Assembly (NCBI GenBank): GCA_902567635.1
Contig: CACFNV010000001.1
Span: 1-64,000, forward strand
Length of the DNA stretch: 64,000 nucleotides
Source: an uncultured Alphaproteobacteria bacterium
Lineage (GTDB): Bacteria > Pseudomonadota > Alphaproteobacteria > Rhodobacterales > Rhodobacteraceae
Direction: 5' to 3'
Every line of letters begins with the position of its first letter. The first letter of the stretch is position 1. The position numbers and the translations under genes are program-made. The notes under the pieces were generated by a model. The model saw nothing but the letters and a program-made list of their open reading frames with translations, made no database searches and had not been told where the DNA came from. Positions 35,582 to 45,303 of the stretch are shown one piece after another.

Positions 35582-37285
35582 TTATCTCTCTGTTAGCTTG
35601 AACTCAATTCTCCTATTTTTTGCTAAATCTTCATTTGAATCTGAAAAAGAAATTGGCTGATGTTCTCCAAAACCTGCGGCGGAAAGACGTTTTGGGTCAA
35701 TATCTTGACTTCTTATCATATATCTCACTACTGATAAGGATCTTGCCTGACTAAGTTCCCAGTTGTCATCAAAATTACTAGACTCGCTTACAGGGGTAAT
35801 ATCGGTGTGACCATCAACTCTTAAAATCCAGTTGATATCTTCAGGTATAATTAGAGAAATATCTTTTAAAACTCTGGAAATTTGATCTAACTGTTCTTGA
35901 CCCTTATAACCTAAGTCTGCCGAACCTTTATCAAATAAAACCTCTGAAGAAAAAACAAACCTATCTCCTACCACATCTATTCCATCAACCTCTCCCAAAA
36001 TCTTTTTTAAACGCCCAAAGAATTCGGACCTATATTCTCTAAGATTTTTTGCTTCACTCTCCAATCTTTTTCTTTCTTTTTCTTCCAATTGTGCTCTTAC
36101 CCTTTGCTCAGATGCTACTTTTGCCAAGGCAGCGTTCAATTTTGCTCCCAAAGCTTGTATCTCAACATTATTGGAATAATCCTTTTTGATTGTCTCATCT
36201 AGTATGGATGTCAACTGATCCAATTTTTCGCTTAAATCAGAAGCTTGTAACGTTAGCCTAGCTACTTCTTCTCTTGAAGCTTTAGTTTTTTCTTCCTCAG
36301 CTGAAAGTCTGAGTCGGGCTTCTCTCAGAGCCAAATCTCTTGTTTGCATAATAGTTTCATTATCTACAAGCCTTTTCTCTAACCTTTCAGATCTCTTTTC
36401 TAGTAAAGCCTTTGCCTCTCGACTTGCTGCTAAAAGTTTTAGCGTTTCCATAGCGTTTTTTCTCTCTTCCTCTAAAGCAAGGGTCAGAATAGCTAGCTCT
36501 TCTTTATTATTTGCAAGAGATTCTTTCAGATTTTTTATAGCGAATTGCTCAAGAAGCCTTCTTTTTTCAGCATCTGTTAAATCTTTCGAAACTTTATCTA
36601 ACCTTTCTCTAGACTCTGATAAAGCGATTTCACTTGTTTCCAATTTACCTAAAATATCCTTTTTTTCAGATAATTGAATTTTGTTTTCATACTTCAGTTT
36701 TTTAACAAGCAACTCTAATGCTTCATTAGTTGCTGCCATAATTTTTTCTTCTTTTATCTTTTTATTTATTTGTTTTCTGGCTCTTGCTAAAGCTAGTTCA
36801 GCAGCTTCCTTTTTAGATACTTCAGAACTCAGATTATCTTTTTCTGTTTTCAACTGATTACTCAACTCCAGCCTTTTTGTAATAAGTGAGGCAACTTGCA
36901 GTTCAAAATCTTTTATTTCTTTTGTTGCAATATCCATCTCTTTTCTCAATTCTAACAAAAGACTTATTTTCTGATTCAACTCCTTCTCACGTAATTTCAA
37001 TTCATTTGATTGCTGACTAAAACTTGTTTCTAATGAAGTCTTCTCACTGCGCAAAAGGCCTAATTGATCACTTAAAGATTTTAAATCATTTCCAAGCTCT
37101 GAAAGTTCCACTTCTTGTTCGCTAAGTTCTATCTCCTGAACAGATATCGTATCCCGTAATATAGATTGAATGATCATAAAAATAGACAAAATGAACATTA
37201 AGATAAGTAGAATTGCAGTCATAGCATCCACAAAGCCTGGCCAGATATTTGCTGTGAATCGCTCTCCACTCCTTCTGGTCAACAT
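35582..37285 (-). CDS. OmpA/MotB-family peptidoglycan-binding protein with N-terminal TM, long coiled coil and C-terminal OmpA domain
   Basis: N-term NIWPGFVDAMTAILLILMFILSIFMI (MotB-like TM with Asp); heptad-rich middle; C-term FSSEVLFDKGSADL...RVDGHTDITPV...LSQARSLSVVRYM...RRIEFKL. Confidence 0.88.
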   Translation of the reverse strand: MLTRRSGERFTANIWPGFVDAMTAILLILMFILSIFMIIQSILRDTISVQEIELSEQEVELSELGNDLKSLSDQLGLLRSEKTSLETSFSQQSNELKLREKELNQKISLLLELRKEMDIATKEIKDFELQVASLITKRLELSNQLKTEKDNLSSEVSKKEAAELALARARKQINKKIKEEKIMAATNEALELLVKKLKYENKIQLSEKKDILGKLETSEIALSESRERLDKVSKDLTDAEKRRLLEQFAIKNLKESLANNKEELAILTLALEEERKNAMETLKLLAASREAKALLEKRSERLEKRLVDNETIMQTRDLALREARLRLSAEEEKTKASREEVARLTLQASDLSEKLDQLTSILDETIKKDYSNNVEIQALGAKLNAALAKVASEQRVRAQLEEKERKRLESEAKNLREYRSEFFGRLKKILGEVDGIDVVGDRFVFSSEVLFDKGSADLGYKGQEQLDQISRVLKDISLIIPEDINWILRVDGHTDITPVSESSNFDDNWELSQARSLSVVRYMIRSQDIDPKRLSAAGFGEHQPISFSDSNEDLAKNRRIEFKLTER

Positions 37286-37290
37286 GTTTA

Positions 37291-38514
37291 TTAACCCTTT
37301 TTATTGCCTCTAGCCAATTCAATAATCGCTCTACTTAATTCAGATAGATCCGATCTCAGGTCTGCTAATGCATCTTGTCGTGAATTTATTAGTTCATCTA
37401 CTAATTTAGATATTTGGACTTCTATGTTTCTCAATCTAGTAACACTTTCTAGGTCCTTTGAGCTACTTTCTCCAAACTGACCTTTAATTAAAGTGTTTAA
37501 ATCGTTTTGACTAGAAATCAATTTATCTATAGAACTCTTATCAAAAGAACCTGCTCCATTGTTTGAAGAAGAAACCGAAACTTTAGAATTAATTAATGCT
37601 TTAATTGAATCTGATAAATTATTAATCTGCTCATCAGTTTTAGATCTATATTTTTCAGACGTTTCAACAATTTCACTTAATGACGAAACTTGTTGCCCTA
37701 ATTGAGCAATCAACGGACCAAAATTACTGTTGTTACCGTTAGAGCCCCCTGTATCACCATCACCAAAGAAACCAATACTTGTAAATGAAGAAAGCCATTC
37801 TTCCAGTTGCATGTAGAATCTATTTTGTCCATGTCCTGCAAAAAGTTCAAGTAGACCAACAACTAAACTACCAGCCAAGCCTAAAAGAGATGATGCAAAA
37901 GCCGTACCCATCCCCCCCAACTGCCCTTCCAGGCCCTCCATTAAATTGTCAAAAACTTCGATAGCAGTCTGCCCTTCCTTTGGGACTAAGCTCTTTATAG
38001 TATTAACAACCTCTGGTACAGTTATTGCCAAACCATAAAATGTTCCTAAAAGGCCAAGAAAAATCAATAAATTGATCACATAACGAGTCAAGTCCCTCGC
38101 TTCATTTAATCTTGTTGCAACAGAATCTAAAATTGAATTTAAGGAACTTGAAGTCAAGATTGTTTTTGTTTTTCTGCCTTTTAGAAGAGACGCCAAGGGC
38201 ACTAGAATTTTAGGAGGATTGACAAACTCATGACCAGGTCGATCAAGTGCAAAATTTTCCACCCAATTTACTGCAGCAAATACCACAAAAACTTGCCAAA
38301 AACAGCAAAGAACTCCAAAAATAAATACTGTCAGTATAACGCCGTTTAGGTAAGGTGATGACAAAAATATAGGTGCAACAGAAGGAAACATAAGGTATGC
38401 GCCTACAAATACGAGAACTAAAGATAATAACATCAAAACAATTTGTTGTACCGGTTGCCCAAAGTCTTGTGCTTCGGTCTTTATAAAATTGAAAGAGTAC
38501 TTTTTCTTTGGCAA
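37291..38514 (-). CDS. MotA/TolQ/ExbB proton-channel family protein
   Basis: LLIFLGLLGTFYGLAITVPEV...LGGMGTAFASSLLGLAGSLVVGLLELFAG; 5 nt upstream of the MotB/OmpA-like partner. Confidence 0.87.
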   Translation of the reverse strand: MPKKKYSFNFIKTEAQDFGQPVQQIVLMLLSLVLVFVGAYLMFPSVAPIFLSSPYLNGVILTVFIFGVLCCFWQVFVVFAAVNWVENFALDRPGHEFVNPPKILVPLASLLKGRKTKTILTSSSLNSILDSVATRLNEARDLTRYVINLLIFLGLLGTFYGLAITVPEVVNTIKSLVPKEGQTAIEVFDNLMEGLEGQLGGMGTAFASSLLGLAGSLVVGLLELFAGHGQNRFYMQLEEWLSSFTSIGFFGDGDTGGSNGNNSNFGPLIAQLGQQVSSLSEIVETSEKYRSKTDEQINNLSDSIKALINSKVSVSSSNNGAGSFDKSSIDKLISSQNDLNTLIKGQFGESSSKDLESVTRLRNIEVQISKLVDELINSRQDALADLRSDLSELSRAIIELARGNKKG

Positions 38515-38598
38515 TATTTTTCCAATATGATTTTTTTATCTTTTTTCTTCTATGAGCTTAAAAGATATCATTACTGATCGCTAGATATAAATTGTAAT

Positions 38599-39594
38599 TT
38601 GTTATATCAAAATATAATGAAAAAAAAAATAATTACATTTTTACTCACCTTTTTTGTGATTATGGTTTCAAGCTATATGGTTTGGTTTTATGTAGCTAAA
38701 AAGCAAGAAAAAATTTTATTGGAAGCCTTAAGTCATACCTTAGATTCTAATATTAAAAATTCAAACTTTAAAACTTCAGGATTCCCTTACAGATTTTTCA
38801 CAGAAATAAAAAATATCAATTCACAGATTGCGAACACTAATTACAAGGTTTTGATCCCCAAAGCTGATATACTAAGAATGGCTTATAATCTAAGAAAAAC
38901 CATTATTTTAATTGATAAACCCGTGATTAAAGGAGACTTTTCAAGTTCTTTATACTTCACTGCAAAAGAGTCAAGATTAAGTTTATCAGGGGTGTCGATA
39001 GCTGAAAAATTCAAGCTTATATCACAAACAAATGGTATTAAAGTAATAGGTAATAATGAGATTGAAATTGCAGATATTGACCAAGCAATAGTTGCTCTAA
39101 GAGATATCTCAAGGGGTGAAATTGAAGTCTATATAAGATTGGATAGAGTAAGTTTAAGAAAAGATTCAAATGATTTTATTCGATTAAACAGAGAAGTAGA
39201 TAGTCAGTTATTACTAAGCGGGTCTTTGCATTATGAGCCATTTTCAACACAATCTGAAAAACCAAATTTTGAAAGGAAACCTTTTATTATAGAAACTGTA
39301 AATTTTATGAATGAGTTTTTAAAACTGAATTGCGATTTAAAGCTTTATTTAAGTACAAATAAAATTTACACGAATAAAGAAGAAAAATGCTTTTTGAAAA
39401 TCTCCCCCAATATCTTTAATTTAATTACCACAAATAATCCAGAAATAGTAAAATTTATATATCTAATAAAGGCGTTTGTGAGCTTAAAGCTATTAACAAA
39501 CCCCGAAAACTTCATCGAAATTCCTTTCTTGATATCTGTAAAAAATAATATCGTATTCATCAACAAAAAGAATGTCTTTGAATTAAATTTTTAA
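38599..39594 (+). CDS. DUF2125-like exported/membrane-anchored protein
   Basis: N-terminal TM segment, alphaproteobacterial DUF2125-like beginning (NSNFKTSGFPYRFFTEIKNI). Confidence 0.65.
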   Translation: MLYQNIMKKKIITFLLTFFVIMVSSYMVWFYVAKKQEKILLEALSHTLDSNIKNSNFKTSGFPYRFFTEIKNINSQIANTNYKVLIPKADILRMAYNLRKTIILIDKPVIKGDFSSSLYFTAKESRLSLSGVSIAEKFKLISQTNGIKVIGNNEIEIADIDQAIVALRDISRGEIEVYIRLDRVSLRKDSNDFIRLNREVDSQLLLSGSLHYEPFSTQSEKPNFERKPFIIETVNFMNEFLKLNCDLKLYLSTNKIYTNKEEKCFLKISPNIFNLITTNNPEIVKFIYLIKAFVSLKLLTNPENFIEIPFLISVKNNIVFINKKNVFELNF

Positions 39595-39601
39595 CAAAAA
39601 T

Positions 39602-40504
39602 TTAGTTTCTTCCAAAATCTGGGTTTTTTGTGTCTTGGCCAGCCTCAACAATACTTTTTCTGATATCTCTTGTTCTTTCAAAATATTTCAAAAGATAATC
39701 TCCGTCCTCTCTCCTTATAGCTCGCTGTAACGAAAAAAGCTCTTCTGTAAACCTACCAAGAACTTCTAAGTGTGCTTTTTTGTTATTTAAAAAAATATCT
39801 CTCCACATTGTTGGATCCGATGCTGCTATTCTGGTGAAGTCACGAAAACCTGCAGCAGAATAATTTATAATCTCTGACTCAGTAACAGTCTCAAGATCAT
39901 TAGCAACTCCCACCACAGTATAAGCGATAAGGTGTGGAGCATGAGAAGTTACAGCCAAAACTAAATCATGGTGTTCTGGGGTCATTATCTTTATGTTCAT
40001 ACCTAATGAAGACCAGAAATTTTTCACTTTCATTACAGCTTTGGGGTCTGTTAGCGCCAAGGGAGTAAGAATACACCATCGGCCTTCAAACAAACCAGCA
40101 AAACCGGACTCAGGTCCTGATTTTTCTGTGCCTGCAACTGGATGACCAGGAACAAACAAATCCATTTTTTCTTTTAAAATAGGTTCTAGACTTTCTATAA
40201 GTGATAATTTTACTGAACCAACGTCAGTAATAATCATTTCTGAAGTAATTTCCCCACTTAAACTTTTTACAACTTCAGGAATTTGCCCAACAGGTACGCA
40301 GAGTATAACAAGGTTTGCATCCTTTAAAGCTTCATTTAAATTATTCTTTACGTCACAAAATCTTATTTTTCTTGCTGACTCTCTTACCTTAGGACAAATA
40401 TCATACCCATTTATCTCAACTTTTTTCCATTTCTCTTTTGCTGAAAGAGCTATTGAAGAAGCTATTAAGCCTAAGCCAATAAGTGTTATTCTTTTGAATA
40501 TCAA
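39602..40504 (-). CDS. Prephenate/arogenate dehydrogenase
   Basis: ITLIGLGLIASSIALSAK...VPGHPVAGTEKSGPESGFAGLFEGRWCILTP. Confidence 0.92.
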   Translation of the reverse strand: MIFKRITLIGLGLIASSIALSAKEKWKKVEINGYDICPKVRESARKIRFCDVKNNLNEALKDANLVILCVPVGQIPEVVKSLSGEITSEMIITDVGSVKLSLIESLEPILKEKMDLFVPGHPVAGTEKSGPESGFAGLFEGRWCILTPLALTDPKAVMKVKNFWSSLGMNIKIMTPEHHDLVLAVTSHAPHLIAYTVVGVANDLETVTESEIINYSAAGFRDFTRIAASDPTMWRDIFLNNKKAHLEVLGRFTEELFSLQRAIRREDGDYLLKYFERTRDIRKSIVEAGQDTKNPDFGRN

Positions 40505-40505
40505 T

Positions 40506-41633
40506 TCATTTCCCCAAAAGTTCCTTTAATAGAGAATGAACTCTATTACAAATCTCTCCAGTTGCAATCGTTAATCTTAAAGCGTTGGGTAATCCATAAG
40601 ACTCCACCCGCCTTGCAATTAAGCCATTTTTTTTCAAAAAATTGTCAGCTTTGAGGAGTTGTTGTCTCTCCGAAAACCTTAATAGTAAGAAATTTGCATA
40701 GGAGAGATCCACTTCCAAACCCAGGGCCAATAATTTTTTTCTTAAACTATCTCTATTTTCTCTGTTCAATCTCCTCTGTTTTTCCACAAATTTTTTATCT
40801 AAAATTGATATTTCTGCGAGTTTTAATCCAACAGACGAAATATTAAAAGGAGACCTAACGGTATTTAAAACATTTACTATGTCCTGTGATCCATATCCCC
40901 ATCCAACTCGGAGGCCTCCTAATCCATAAATTTTTGAAAACGTCCTTGTTATAAAGATATTATGAAACTCATCTGCCAGTTTTAGTCCACCATCATAATT
41001 TTCTATATATTCAGCATAGGCCCCATCTAAAACCAATAATATATTGGGACATAATTTTTTCCTTAACCGTTTTATTTCATCAAGACCGATCATTGTCCCT
41101 GTTGGGTTATTAGGGTTAGCCAAAAATACTATTCTGGTTGTTTTTGAAACTCGCGCTAGGATGTTGTCAACAGATGCAACTCTATTATTTTCATCAGCCT
41201 TTACAGGTTTGGCACCAGCTGCTATTGCAGATATTTTATACATTAAGAAGCCATGTTCAGTATAAATCACTTCGTCTCCAACTTGAGAATAACAGCGACA
41301 CAGCAACTGAATAATTTCGTCTGATCCAGCACCACAAAAAATTTTTTCCTTATCTATATTATAAACATCAGATATGGCTTGCCTGAGCGACAAATGATCA
41401 CTTTCTGGATATTCAAAAAGAGAGTCTTGGAGGGAGTTGTAAATATTTTTTATTTTCTCACTAGGTCCATTTAAATTTTCATTGGCACTTAACTTGGTTA
41501 TGCTAGCTTGACCTTCGATTGCATGTTCTCCACTAATATACTTTGGAACTTTAAGGAATTGCTTTGATGGCATTATTTTATTCTTGGACTTATTCATGAT
41601 ATTTTCCAGAAAATTGGTGTATCTTTCTTTCAT
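40506..41633 (-). CDS. hisC: Histidinol-phosphate aminotransferase
   Basis: KLSANENLNGPSEKI...FLANPNNPTGTM...VLDGAYAEY...RTFSKIYGLGGLRVGWG. Confidence 0.94.
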   Translation of the reverse strand: MKERYTNFLENIMNKSKNKIMPSKQFLKVPKYISGEHAIEGQASITKLSANENLNGPSEKIKNIYNSLQDSLFEYPESDHLSLRQAISDVYNIDKEKIFCGAGSDEIIQLLCRCYSQVGDEVIYTEHGFLMYKISAIAAGAKPVKADENNRVASVDNILARVSKTTRIVFLANPNNPTGTMIGLDEIKRLRKKLCPNILLVLDGAYAEYIENYDGGLKLADEFHNIFITRTFSKIYGLGGLRVGWGYGSQDIVNVLNTVRSPFNISSVGLKLAEISILDKKFVEKQRRLNRENRDSLRKKLLALGLEVDLSYANFLLLRFSERQQLLKADNFLKKNGLIARRVESYGLPNALRLTIATGEICNRVHSLLKELLGK

Positions 41634-41636
41634 ACT

Positions 41637-43808
41637 CTAATAAAAACTATACGGATCAATGTCCACACTAAAATATATACCCTTCGGGACAACAACTTTT
41701 TTTAGCCATTCTCTTATTTCTAACTGGGAGAACCTTTCAAAGTTTCTAGTTTTAATCAATAATCTAACTCGTATTTTTTTTCTTATTTTGGGAATAGGAG
41801 CTAAAGCTGGGCCAAAAATCTCGCAGTTTTTTAACTTTAACAATTTAAATTGTTTCTTCAAATCCACTCCAAACTCAATCAATGCTCTCTCAAAAAAACC
41901 TGATATAATAATAGAAATTAATTTCCCATAAGGAGGTGCTCCTCCACGTTTCCTTTCCCGCAATTCGGTTTCTAAAAAACCTTCGGCTGTATCATGCAAT
42001 AGAGCTTGGAAAACTGCATGATCTGGCAACCAGGTTTGAAGAAAAGCACTGCTGCCATCGGAAAATCTGCCAGCCCTTCCTATTACTTGTTTTATGGTTT
42101 GATAGCTTTTTTCAAGAATTCTATGGTCTCCTGCGCTTAAACCCATATCAGCATCGATAACTGCAACCAACTTTAACATTGGAAAATTGTATCCTTTTGA
42201 TACCAATTGGGTTCCAATTATTATATCGTTTTTTCCTGACTTTATTTCTTCTAACACCGCCGGCATTTTTTCTTTATCTGAAAAGAAATCAGATGATAAC
42301 ACTACACTTTTATTGTTGGGGAAAAGTCTTCTAATCTCTGATTGAATTCTTTCAACCCCTGGTCCTATTGGAATTAATTTGCTACCTTCCTTGCATTCAT
42401 TGCAATTGGTATCTAAAGGTTCCGTGGAACCACATATGTGACAAAGATAACAATTTTTTTCACGGTGTAATACCAAATTTGTAGCACAATTTTTGCAAGT
42501 TATGGATTGCCTACATCGAGTGCAAAAAGAAATAGGGGCGTAACCTCTTCTATTTAAATATAATAGAACCTGTTCACCACGCTCAAGAGCAATTTCTATT
42601 TCTCGATTTAAGTTCGGAGAAATCCAAGTATCCCTATTTAACTTTTCTTCATTCATATCTATAAGTCTGATTCGAGGCTGTTGTACTTTTCCGTAACGCT
42701 CAGGTAAGTCAATTTTCTTGTATTTCCCAATCTTAAAATTGTGCCACGTTTCAATACTTGGCGTTGCAGAAGAAAGAACAACACTACATAGAGCCAATGA
42801 CCCTCTCAACACAGCCAAATCTCTAGCGTTATATATGGGAACTTCTTCCTGCTTATAAGCGTTATCATGCTCCTCATCGATGACAATTAAACCCAAACGC
42901 TTGTAAGGTAAAAAAATAGCAGATCTTGCACCAACTAAGACCTTTAACTCACCGCTAACTATTCTATTATAAACACTCCTACGCTTTGACACTGATAATC
43001 GGGAATGCCATTCTCCAGGGATAACGCCATATCGGTTTTTTATACGTTCAATAAAATCGATGGTAAGTGATATTTCTGGAAGAAGAATTAAAGCTTGTTT
43101 ATTTTTACTCAAACACTCCGATACTGCATCCAAATAAACTTCTGTTTTTCCCGAACCTGTTACTCCAAAAAGTAACCAAGGAGAGAAAGAGTTTTGAGTC
43201 ACATCTTTTCTAATCATGGTTGAGGCTTTTTTCTGCCTCTCAGAAAGAGTTTTCGAAAACTTAGGTTTTATTATCTCATTTTTTTTTATTTCATCTAATT
43301 TTATTAAAATTCCTTGATGAACCATTGAGGTAATTAATGATCTACTTACTTTAATTTTATCAGAAATGCTTTTAAACGAAGCTTTTTTCTGAGAAAATTT
43401 TTTAAAGATCTCTACTACTTCGGCTTGTTTTTGAGTTAATTTTTTAATACTCAAACTATTATTCTCGAACATAATATCGGCACGTTCTTTTTTATGAAAG
43501 TCAAGATTTTGAACAGTCATTTTTAAGAAGGCCTGAATTGGTGAAAGAGTATACGTATGTGCTTTTTTTAGGAAAAGGATCATCTCCTCGCTGAGTTTAA
43601 ATGTGCCTACAACTCTTAAAATAGATTTTAAATCCCCTGGCTGAAATTCGGGAGATCCGTCTCTCCAAACTACTCCCAAAACAATCCTATTTCCTAAAGG
43701 CACTTCAACCAAGTTACCAATTTGTATTTCAACATCATTTGTCTTATAGTCCAAAATGGGTATTTTTGGGTTTGTAAATATAATTCCAAATTTTTTTTCT
43801 TCTGACAT
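41637..43808 (-). CDS. priA: Primosomal protein N' (replication restart helicase)
   Basis: LLFGVTGSGKTEVYLDAV...VGARSAIFLPYKRLGLIVIDEEHDNAYKQEE; zinc-binding Cys clusters. Confidence 0.96.
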   Translation of the reverse strand: MSEEKKFGIIFTNPKIPILDYKTNDVEIQIGNLVEVPLGNRIVLGVVWRDGSPEFQPGDLKSILRVVGTFKLSEEMILFLKKAHTYTLSPIQAFLKMTVQNLDFHKKERADIMFENNSLSIKKLTQKQAEVVEIFKKFSQKKASFKSISDKIKVSRSLITSMVHQGILIKLDEIKKNEIIKPKFSKTLSERQKKASTMIRKDVTQNSFSPWLLFGVTGSGKTEVYLDAVSECLSKNKQALILLPEISLTIDFIERIKNRYGVIPGEWHSRLSVSKRRSVYNRIVSGELKVLVGARSAIFLPYKRLGLIVIDEEHDNAYKQEEVPIYNARDLAVLRGSLALCSVVLSSATPSIETWHNFKIGKYKKIDLPERYGKVQQPRIRLIDMNEEKLNRDTWISPNLNREIEIALERGEQVLLYLNRRGYAPISFCTRCRQSITCKNCATNLVLHREKNCYLCHICGSTEPLDTNCNECKEGSKLIPIGPGVERIQSEIRRLFPNNKSVVLSSDFFSDKEKMPAVLEEIKSGKNDIIIGTQLVSKGYNFPMLKLVAVIDADMGLSAGDHRILEKSYQTIKQVIGRAGRFSDGSSAFLQTWLPDHAVFQALLHDTAEGFLETELRERKRGGAPPYGKLISIIISGFFERALIEFGVDLKKQFKLLKLKNCEIFGPALAPIPKIRKKIRVRLLIKTRNFERFSQLEIREWLKKVVVPKGIYFSVDIDPYSFY

Positions 43809-43901
43809 TAATTTTTACTCGAACTTAATTTTTCTTTCTTTGAAATAAATCACCATGTAGACTACAGCTTTAATTCAATATTGAGCCAAAAAGGTATCGC
43901 C

Positions 43902-44555
43902 ATGCAATTATTTCTTGATGGATCAGAAATCGACAAAATAATAGAATATAATAATATTGGTATTTTAGACGGAATAACAACTAATCCGTCTATAATTTTA
44001 AAGTCAGGAAAAAACGTTTTTGAAGTGATTGCCGAAATCACAAAAATCGTTAAAGGGTCCGTGAGTGTCGAAGTGAGCGCTACGGATAGAGAAGAGATGT
44101 ACTTACAAGGAAAAAAGCTTTCCGCAATAGCTGAAAATGTTACAGTTAAACTTCCTATTACATGGGAGGGTCTTGCGGCTTGCAAACGACTTTCTGATGA
44201 AGGCACTAGTGTTAACATGACCTTATGTTTCTCATCCTCTCAAGCTCTCCTTGCAGCTAAAGCTAAAGCAAGTTTTGTAAGTCCTTTTATTGGAAGGTTG
44301 GATGACAGCAATCAAGATGGAGCAAACTTGATTTCTGAAATAAAGAAAATTTATATCAATTATGGGTTTAATACGAAGATATTGGCAGCATCAATCAGAA
44401 CAATTAATCATGTTAAAGAATGTGCTTCAATTGGCGCAGATGTAGCTACTATACCAGTTAATGTTTTTGACAAGCTTATAAAACATCCTCTAACCGACTC
44501 TGGACTTAAGCAATTCACTAATGACTGGAATAAAACAGGTCAATCAATATTGTAG
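43902..44555 (+). CDS. Fructose-6-phosphate aldolase / transaldolase-like
   Basis: Likely ATG 43902 (MQLFLDGSEIDKIIEY...GILDGITTNPSII). Confidence 0.9.
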   Translation: MQLFLDGSEIDKIIEYNNIGILDGITTNPSIILKSGKNVFEVIAEITKIVKGSVSVEVSATDREEMYLQGKKLSAIAENVTVKLPITWEGLAACKRLSDEGTSVNMTLCFSSSQALLAAKAKASFVSPFIGRLDDSNQDGANLISEIKKIYINYGFNTKILAASIRTINHVKECASIGADVATIPVNVFDKLIKHPLTDSGLKQFTNDWNKTGQSIL

Positions 44556-44559
44556 TTGA

Positions 44560-45252
44560 ATGAAAAAAAATAAATTAAATGAGGACGTAAGGCAAAAGAT
44601 CCTTAAAAATCCAGATTTGGTATTGTTGGATCAGGAAATTTTTATGTCCTTAATTAACGAAAACAATTTTTCTGATGATGAAAATATTGTAGACATTAGA
44701 AATATATTTCTCAAAAGACTAGGCGCTAAACTTGAAAATTTAAAAAACGCAAATGATAAGATACTTAAAAATGCTTATGAAAATCAACTGAGTGTAAATA
44801 AAATACATAAGTGTTGTTTATCTGTTCTTGACTCAAAAACCATCCAAGAGCTATTTATGAAACTATTTGATGAGTTTCCAATTTTTCTGAAAATAAACTC
44901 TCTAAAAATAGTTTTAGAAAAAACGGTTCAATTTGACGGGGATATAAAAAATATTAAATATGCTTCTAAAGAGGAACTGTTAGATTTTTCTAAATTTGTA
45001 GGCCTCACCGAGTCTAGACTAGTTATTTTGCGAGAGGATTTAAGTTACGAGCACAGATTTAATCTAGGTTTAGATTCTTCTCAGGACAATGTCGAATCTG
45101 AAGCAATATTGAGCCTAAACATCAAAAATAAAGGGCTAGGATTTATTTTTCTTGAAGCTAACGACAAGAAAACGTTCTCAATAGACCAAGCTACTGACTA
45201 CTTGGAGTTTCTAAGCAAAATTATTTCTAAACAAATAGAGAACTTATCATAG
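44560..45252 (+). CDS. DUF484 family protein
   Basis: LNEDVRQKILKNPDLVLLDQEIFMSLI; located between fsa and xerC, a common alphaproteobacterial context. Confidence 0.8.
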   Translation: MKKNKLNEDVRQKILKNPDLVLLDQEIFMSLINENNFSDDENIVDIRNIFLKRLGAKLENLKNANDKILKNAYENQLSVNKIHKCCLSVLDSKTIQELFMKLFDEFPIFLKINSLKIVLEKTVQFDGDIKNIKYASKEELLDFSKFVGLTESRLVILREDLSYEHRFNLGLDSSQDNVESEAILSLNIKNKGLGFIFLEANDKKTFSIDQATDYLEFLSKIISKQIENLS

Positions 45253-45303
45253 AAAATATAGTTTTATTTCAAGAGATCAAATAAACACTTCGAGATTATA
45301 AAG

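Noticed and set aside
35582-38514. MotA-like/OmpA-like pair as a Zorya defence system
   Set aside because: No ZorC/ZorD/ZorE-like genes nearby and the neighbours are housekeeping; kept only as an uncharacterised motor pair.
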